The notes under the pieces: model-generated
Told to the model about the DNA's origin: nothing
Databases searched by the model: none
Seen by the model: only the letters and a program-made list of their open reading frames with translations
Shown here: one piece after another, positions 60,253-64,000 of the stretch
How the letters are laid out: each line of letters starts with the position of its first letter
How positions within the stretch are numbered: the stretch's first letter is position 1
Source of the DNA: Pseudomonas sp. Seg1
GTDB lineage: Bacteria; Pseudomonadota; Gammaproteobacteria; Pseudomonadales; Pseudomonadaceae
Assembly (NCBI RefSeq): GCF_018326005.1
Contig: NZ_AP021903.1
Coordinates: 2,544,001-2,608,000 of the forward strand
DNA: 64,000 nt
Reading direction: 5' to 3'
Position numbers and translations under genes: made by a program

Positions 60253-60373
60253 GGTGTCACTCCTTTCAGGGGTTGGCTTGCTGTGTGGGATTCATCTTCT
60301 GCCGATTGATCCATAGCGTCCAAGACCCATATACAATGCTGCGCATAAGTCCTGCCTATAGATGGTGATCCCC
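60253..60373. promoter_or_regulatory. cynS / cynR intergenic region with LysR-type site
   Basis: ATAAGTCCTGCCTAT (60345-60359) contains a T-N11-A dyad typical of LysR-family binding sites, a few nt before cynR. A TATATG patch at about 60328-60333 could be the -10 of the cynS promoter. Confidence 0.45.
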
Positions 60374-61261
60374 ATGCTGTTGCGACATTTGCGTTATCTG
60401 CTGGCCGTGGCCGATCACGGCGGCTTCACCCGTGCGGCCGAGGCGTTGCATGTGTCTCAGCCGACCTTGTCGCAACAGATTCGCCAATTGGAGGAAACCC
60501 TGGGAGTAAACCTGTTTGATCGCACCTCGCGCACGGTCAAGCCGACCGATGCCGGCGAGGCTTATATCGAATGCGCGCGGCGGGTGCTGGTGGAGCTGGA
60601 GGCGGGCAAGCGGGCGTTGCATGACGTGAAGGATTTGTCCCGGGGCACCTTGCGTCTGGCGATGACGCCAACGTTTATGGCGTATCTGGTCGGGCCGCTG
60701 GTGCGCGATTATGTTGCGCGCTTTCCGGGGATTCACCTGGAGATCTTCGAGTTGTCGATGGACGACATCGAGGCGGGACTGGCGGATGACTCGCTGGACA
60801 TTGCGATCGCCTTCACACCGGTGCGCAATCCGGACATCGAGTGCATTCCGGCGTTTGTCGAGACATTGGCGGTAATGGTCGGGCGCGAGCATCCGTTGTA
60901 CGACAGCACGTCAGTGTTGATGCCGGAAGACCTGGCGCAGTTGGATTTCGCTTTGCTGGCACCGGACTTCATTACGCGGTTATCGGTGGATGAGTATTTC
61001 CGTCAGCACGGGATTACGCCGCAGGTGCGGATCGAAGTGAACTCGGTGAGTACGTTGCTGGAGGTGGTGCGGTGTTCGCCGATGGCGACGATGTTGCCGG
61101 AAGCGATCGCGACAGAGGATCGGGCGTTGCGCCGGTTGCGGGTCGAGAGTGAGGCGCCGCAGCGTGGGGCGGCGTTGTTGCGGCGGCGCAATAATTACCA
61201 CAGTGCGGCGGCGGTGGCATTTGTGGATTTGGTGTTGGGCATTGAGAGCCCCTCACCCTGA
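60374..61261 (+). CDS. cynR: LysR-family activator of the cyanate operon
   Basis: A 295-residue LysR regulator (MLLRHLRYLLAVADHGGFTR, then AAEALHVSQPTLSQQIRQLEETLG) divergent from cynS, as in the E. coli cyn operon where CynR responds to cyanate or azide. ATG 60374 is the family start. The last five codons and stop (ESPSP) lie in a dispersed repeat, so the natural C terminus has been replaced or extended by it. Confidence 0.9.
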   Translation: MLLRHLRYLLAVADHGGFTRAAEALHVSQPTLSQQIRQLEETLGVNLFDRTSRTVKPTDAGEAYIECARRVLVELEAGKRALHDVKDLSRGTLRLAMTPTFMAYLVGPLVRDYVARFPGIHLEIFELSMDDIEAGLADDSLDIAIAFTPVRNPDIECIPAFVETLAVMVGREHPLYDSTSVLMPEDLAQLDFALLAPDFITRLSVDEYFRQHGITPQVRIEVNSVSTLLEVVRCSPMATMLPEAIATEDRALRRLRVESEAPQRGAALLRRRNNYHSAAAVAFVDLVLGIESPSP

Positions 61262-61399
61262 CCCTCTCCCAGAGGGAGAGGGGACTGACCGAGGTGTTTG
61301 TGCGATTTACGACGACCTGAAAGTTTTGAGCCGAACTAAAATTTGAACGCAGCGCAAATCGGCTCCCTCTCCCTCGGGAGAGGGCTGGGGTGAGGGGCT
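61246..61399. repeat. inverted repeat, CCCTCACCC/GGGAGAGGG type
   Basis: The first arm (AGCCCCTCACCCTGACCCTC then GGGAGAGGGG) and second arm (CCCTCTCCCTCGGGAGAGGG then GGTGAGGGGC) are opposed copies of an intergenic repeat unrelated to the REPs. The first arm overlaps the cynR stop codon. Confidence 0.8.
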
Positions 61400-61435
61400 A
61401 CAATTCCACTCACGCCAAACAATGCAAGCGAACAA

Positions 61436-61473
61436 AAAAAGGCCTGCTTCCTTTAAGGAAGCAGGCCTTTCAA
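61436..61473. terminator. bidirectional terminator
   Basis: AAGGCCTGCTTCC pairs with GGAAGCAGGCCTT around the loop TTTAA, flanked by A on the left and T on the right. It serves cynR and the minus-strand gene at 61490. Confidence 0.92.
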
Positions 61474-61489
61474 TTATTTAATTACTAAC

Positions 61490-61819
61490 TCAGCAGAACC
61501 GATCAATCACCCGTACTTCGTTTTTATTCTGCATCGAGTCCCACGCCTGTTTCAGCGTCTGCAGCACATTACCGATGAAGTCTTTATCGGCTGCGGCTTT
61601 CTTGCCGACATAACCGTGGCCGCGACGGTACATTTTCAGGCGGGCCAGCAGGTTCTGGTTGTTGCGGTCGAATTCTTCTTCACCCGCATGAGGCGCCAGG
61701 CAGTCGATATGCACCTGACCCGACTTGCTGATCCACAGAATATGGCTGTCGTGGCTGTCTTTTTGCGCAGCGAACATACGAGCCAGTTCTTCGATAGTAG
61801 GTTGATTGTTCAGATTCAT
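61490..61819 (-). CDS. conserved-looking hypothetical protein, 109 residues
   Basis: An unrecognised 109-residue acidic/basic mixed protein (MNLNNQPTIEELARMFAAQKD; LARLKMYRRGHGYVGKKAAADKDF). No signal peptide or membrane segment, so probably cytoplasmic. GGGGC-A upstream gives a modest ribosome-binding site, and a strong terminator follows immediately, both supporting a real gene. Function unknown. Confidence 0.65.
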   Translation of the reverse strand: MNLNNQPTIEELARMFAAQKDSHDSHILWISKSGQVHIDCLAPHAGEEEFDRNNQNLLARLKMYRRGHGYVGKKAAADKDFIGNVLQTLKQAWDSMQNKNEVRVIDRFC

Positions 61820-62330
61820 GATGTTGCCCCTTGACCAGTCTGGTGATCTTTCAAAGTTGATTCGCTAATACAGGTAGCCCATCGGTTAGTTGATCCCTGG
61901 CACCGAAACCAGGACGTCAGCGGTCGCCCGTGATAAGTACGGGGTCATGCGTCTGTTGCATGTAGTCGTGTTGAATAACTGCTACGCAATAGCGTCACAA
62001 CGAGGAGAAGCAGCGAAAACCGGGAGGCTCCTTGACGACATTTTCAGTGTCGACCACAAGCGTCTTGAGAATTTTCGCCAGCGCTTCTCGTCCTTGTACT
62101 GGACGTTCGGGCCAGGTCAGCTTCTTCAATCTGCCTTGTGGGCAGCGTGTATCCGGAAAAAACAACTCGGCGGTCAGACGAGTTTGCTCAAGCGTGTTAC
62201 CAAATGTTCCCGATCGGGGAACGTCTTCATCATGCAAAAGCAAAACGACGCCGTCAACGGTTTTGTAGTGATTATTTTTGAGCACTACATATTGTCGGAC
62301 AAAGCAGTTCTGGAATGAGAAAGGATCCGT
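61820..62330. other. intergenic stretch with weak overlapping frames
   Basis: About 510 bp of lower GC. Two opposed frames overlap here: 61995-62285 (minus, GTG start, 96 codons) and 61890-62318 (plus, 142 codons). Neither has a clear ribosome-binding site or recognisable domain, and the minus frame stays open upstream of its start. A remnant of a transferred gene is possible. Confidence 0.4.
61995..62285 (-). CDS. doubtful hypothetical protein
   Basis: A 96-residue frame starting at GTG. Its codon pattern looks somewhat more protein-like than the plus-strand alternative (KTVDGVVLLLHDEDVP; REALAKILKTLVVDTENVV), but no family is recognised. It may be the tail of a decayed gene. Confidence 0.3.
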   Translation of the reverse strand: MLKNNHYKTVDGVVLLLHDEDVPRSGTFGNTLEQTRLTAELFFPDTRCPQGRLKKLTWPERPVQGREALAKILKTLVVDTENVVKEPPGFRCFSSL

Positions 62331-62834
62331 TCAGGCAACGGAAAAGGGCGCACACAGAACGTAGAACGTGCACGGATAACCGTCCACTTCACACTGCTGC
62401 TGAGTGAATTCGCCGCCGCTCAATGCAGGGATCAGCCCGGCCCAGAAGCGCTGTGCAGGCCGGTTGGCGTCGATATGGAAAATTTGCCACTGACCGGGGA
62501 TTTTGCTCAAGAGGGCAGAGACGACAAACTGCGCGACGCCTTGGCCACGAAAGCGCCGCGTGAGGAAGAAGTACCCAATGTTGTGCTCGGCGCCGGCGAT
62601 GTGGGTTGTGTCGTCTACGGTGACGAAACCGGCGAGTTCGCCGTCGACGCGAATCAGGAAGGGTCTGGTTGCCGGATGGCGCCAGTAATCGTCCTTGGGC
62701 TGGATGCTGAAGAAACCATGCTCGGCCAGCTTCAGGGGCAGCCATTGGCTGAAGTCGTACATGTAGAACTGCATCAGGTTTTCAATGGTTTGCAGTTCAT
62801 CGCGTTGGGCGGGGTGTAGTTCGATGGTGGGCAT
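62331..62834 (-). CDS. GNAT-family N-acetyltransferase
   Basis: A 167-residue acetyltransferase with the acetyl-CoA pyrophosphate loop RRFRGQGVAQFVV (motif A, near 93-105) preceded by IGYFFLTRRF. The N-terminal YMYDFSQWLPL and FWAGLIPALSGGEFTQQ place it in an uncharacterised branch. Acceptor unknown. It ends 11 bp... that is, just left of the low-GC hypothetical region, and starts next to a REPIN. Confidence 0.85.
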   Translation of the reverse strand: MPTIELHPAQRDELQTIENLMQFYMYDFSQWLPLKLAEHGFFSIQPKDDYWRHPATRPFLIRVDGELAGFVTVDDTTHIAGAEHNIGYFFLTRRFRGQGVAQFVVSALLSKIPGQWQIFHIDANRPAQRFWAGLIPALSGGEFTQQQCEVDGYPCTFYVLCAPFSVA

Positions 62835-62874
62835 TTGGATTAACTCCCGGCGGTGATGAACCCGTTACAACACC

Positions 62875-62993
62875 TGTGGCGAGGGGATTTAGCGAAACGT
62901 CGCACAGCCCCGATGGGGCACGAAGCGGCCCCGTAGGTGGAGGAAAGCTGGGGCCGCTTCGCAGCCCATCGGGGATAAATCCCCTCGCCACAG
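62875..62993. repeat. REPIN-like pair with a disrupted left arm
   Basis: The right arm is a standard CATCGGGGATAAATCCCC unit. The left arm reads GAGGGGATTTA, then about 16 foreign bases (GCGAAACGTCGCACAG), then CCCCGATGGGG, so its palindrome is broken. Confidence 0.82.
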
Positions 62994-63039
62994 AATCCCC
63001 TTTGCCACAGAATTCCATTTGTCACAGGATACGTCGTCG

Positions 63040-64000
63040 CTACCTGGCGGTGCGTTTGGTTGTGCCGGTAGTTTTGCTACGGGTCGATTTGCGTTTCTTC
63101 TTCCACGGTGCAGCCGCTTTGCCGGCAGGCGGTGGGCCGCTGATGGTCAGGCTCAGGCCGGAGCAGCGGGTGACTTGCTTGCTCATCCACGCTGCCTGTT
63201 TGGTAACGAACTCTTCCAGGCTCATCTCGCCGCTCTGCACCATGTCCAGTGCCTGTTCCCAGATCGCCGTGGTGCCCGGGTCGGCAATCGCACGGGGCAC
63301 GGCGTCGATCAGGCTGAAAGCAGCAGGCGTTGCCGCCAAGGCCTTGCCGTTTTTCACCAGATAGCCGCGATCCAGCAAACCCTGAATGATCGACGCACGG
63401 GTGGCTTCGGTGCCGATGCCGGTGGTGTCCTTGAGTTTCTGTTTGAGCAGTGGATCCTCGACCAGTTTGGCGACGTTCTTCATCGCCTTGATCAGATCAC
63501 CCTCGGTGTAGGGCTTGGGCGGTTGCGTCCACAAATCCTTGAGCTTCACCCCGGCGACGGCGCACTCGATGCCCTGGCTCAGTGTCGGCAATGTTTGTGG
63601 CGCTGGAGACTCACGCCCCTTGGCGGGGGCGAGAGCCTCGGGCAAGGCGCGTTTCCAGCCCGGTTCAATGATCTGCTTGCCGACTGCGCGCAGGGCTTCA
63701 CCGGCGCAATCGAAATCGGCCTGGGTGCGATCGTATTCGTGGTTGGGCAGAAACTGCGCCAGATAACGCGCGCGGATCAATGTGTAAACCGCACGGTGCT
63801 TGCCGCTCAGGCGCTCAAGATTTTTCGCGGCGGCGGTGGGGATGATGCCGTGGTGCGCGCTGACCTTGGCGTCGTTCCATGCCCGGGAACGGCGCTGCGG
63901 GTCAAGAAAACCGTTCAACGCCTCAAGGCTTGGGTCGGCCTGCCGCAGCGCCGCGAGAATCCCCGGTGCCTCGCTGTGCTGACTCAGGGGCAGAAAACCG
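63040..64000 (-). CDS. topB: DNA topoisomerase III, C-terminal part (start outside window)
   Basis: The frame is open to base 64000 and covers the C-terminal 320 residues of a type IA topoisomerase. AKVSAHHGIIPTAAA and RARYLAQFLPNHEYDRT belong to the catalytic core; TTGIGTEATRASIIQGLLDRGYLVKNGK is the conserved helix-turn region of TopB. The end is a basic tail (KKKRKSTRSKTTGTTKRTAR) without zinc fingers. Apparent starts near 63918 are internal. Confidence 0.92.
   Translation of the reverse strand, partial: GFLPLSQHSEAPGILAALRQADPSLEALNGFLDPQRRSRAWNDAKVSAHHGIIPTAAAKNLERLSGKHRAVYTLIRARYLAQFLPNHEYDRTQADFDCAGEALRAVGKQIIEPGWKRALPEALAPAKGRESPAPQTLPTLSQGIECAVAGVKLKDLWTQPPKPYTEGDLIKAMKNVAKLVEDPLLKQKLKDTTGIGTEATRASIIQGLLDRGYLVKNGKALAATPAAFSLIDAVPRAIADPGTTAIWEQALDMVQSGEMSLEEFVTKQAAWMSKQVTRCSGLSLTISGPPPAGKAAAPWKKKRKSTRSKTTGTTKRTAR

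Noticed and set aside
63040-63918. Separate 292-residue gene starting at 63918
   Set aside because: The apparent start is an internal TTG; the frame continues with TopB-like sequence to the window end.

Overview
The window is a GC-rich chromosomal segment of a gammaproteobacterium, almost certainly a Pseudomonas of the broad fluorescens group. The evidence is the gene complement (acnB, miaE, a DUF1652 protein, a DUF2790 protein in a cyanate operon, a type VI secretion locus) and many copies of the short palindromic REP/REPIN repeats typical of that group (cores GGAGCTGGCTTGCCAGC, GGAGCGGGCTTGCCCGC and GAGGGGATTTATCCCC). No tRNA, rRNA, CRISPR array, prophage or intact insertion sequence was seen.

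Layout. (1) 1-10650 is a catabolic-looking block: a UbiX/UbiD pair and two tandem amidohydrolase paralogues on the minus strand, a LysR regulator, a divergent two-subunit molybdenum hydroxylase, a second LysR regulator and a PAS/LuxR regulator. The substrate is unknown; an aromatic or N-heteroaromatic carboxylic acid is the best guess. (2) 10790-16034 holds small and mixed metabolic genes (DUF1652, a lipoprotein, a TRIC-like channel, a Gfo/Idh/MocA oxidoreductase, an SDR and an APH-like kinase), plus about 1 kb of repeats that includes a 142-bp tandem REP array. (3) 16225-37656 is a complete type VI secretion system: tssB-C-hcp-E-F-G-H on the minus strand and tssJ-K-L-M-A on the plus strand, from a shared intergenic region. 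Two AT-richer genes sit between tssH and vgrG: a predicted DNase I-fold (EEP) protein and an unknown protein with a Cys/His motif. They look like effector cargo. A MORN-repeat protein and a PAAR-like DUF4280 protein complete the module.

(4) 37653-51808 holds housekeeping and transport genes: a hydroxyacid dehydrogenase, a cysteine hydrolase with a possible attenuator, a tautomerase, two tiny membrane proteins, a serine/threonine-type permease, a SulP transporter, aconitase B with a strongly structured leader, a DUF1289 protein, a universal stress protein, MiaE and an OmpR-type two-component system. (5) 52068-64000 holds a MipA-like outer-membrane protein whose 3' end lies in a recent 121-bp duplication, a TonB-dependent receptor, a GFA-type protein, glutaminase, a ProA-like aldehyde dehydrogenase, the cynS-DUF2790-cynT operon with divergent cynR, small hypothetical genes, a GNAT acetyltransferase and the C-terminal part of topoisomerase III, which runs off the window.

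The most unusual signals are the tssH-vgrG cargo pair, the tandem amidohydrolases in which one copy has lost the metal-binding HxH, and nested inverted repeats in the leaders of ubiD and acnB. Three local repeat features also stand out: the 142-bp REP array, the 121-bp duplication at the mipA end, and a threonine-rich leader-peptide/terminator arrangement. All functional names rest on reading motifs by eye; no database search was possible.
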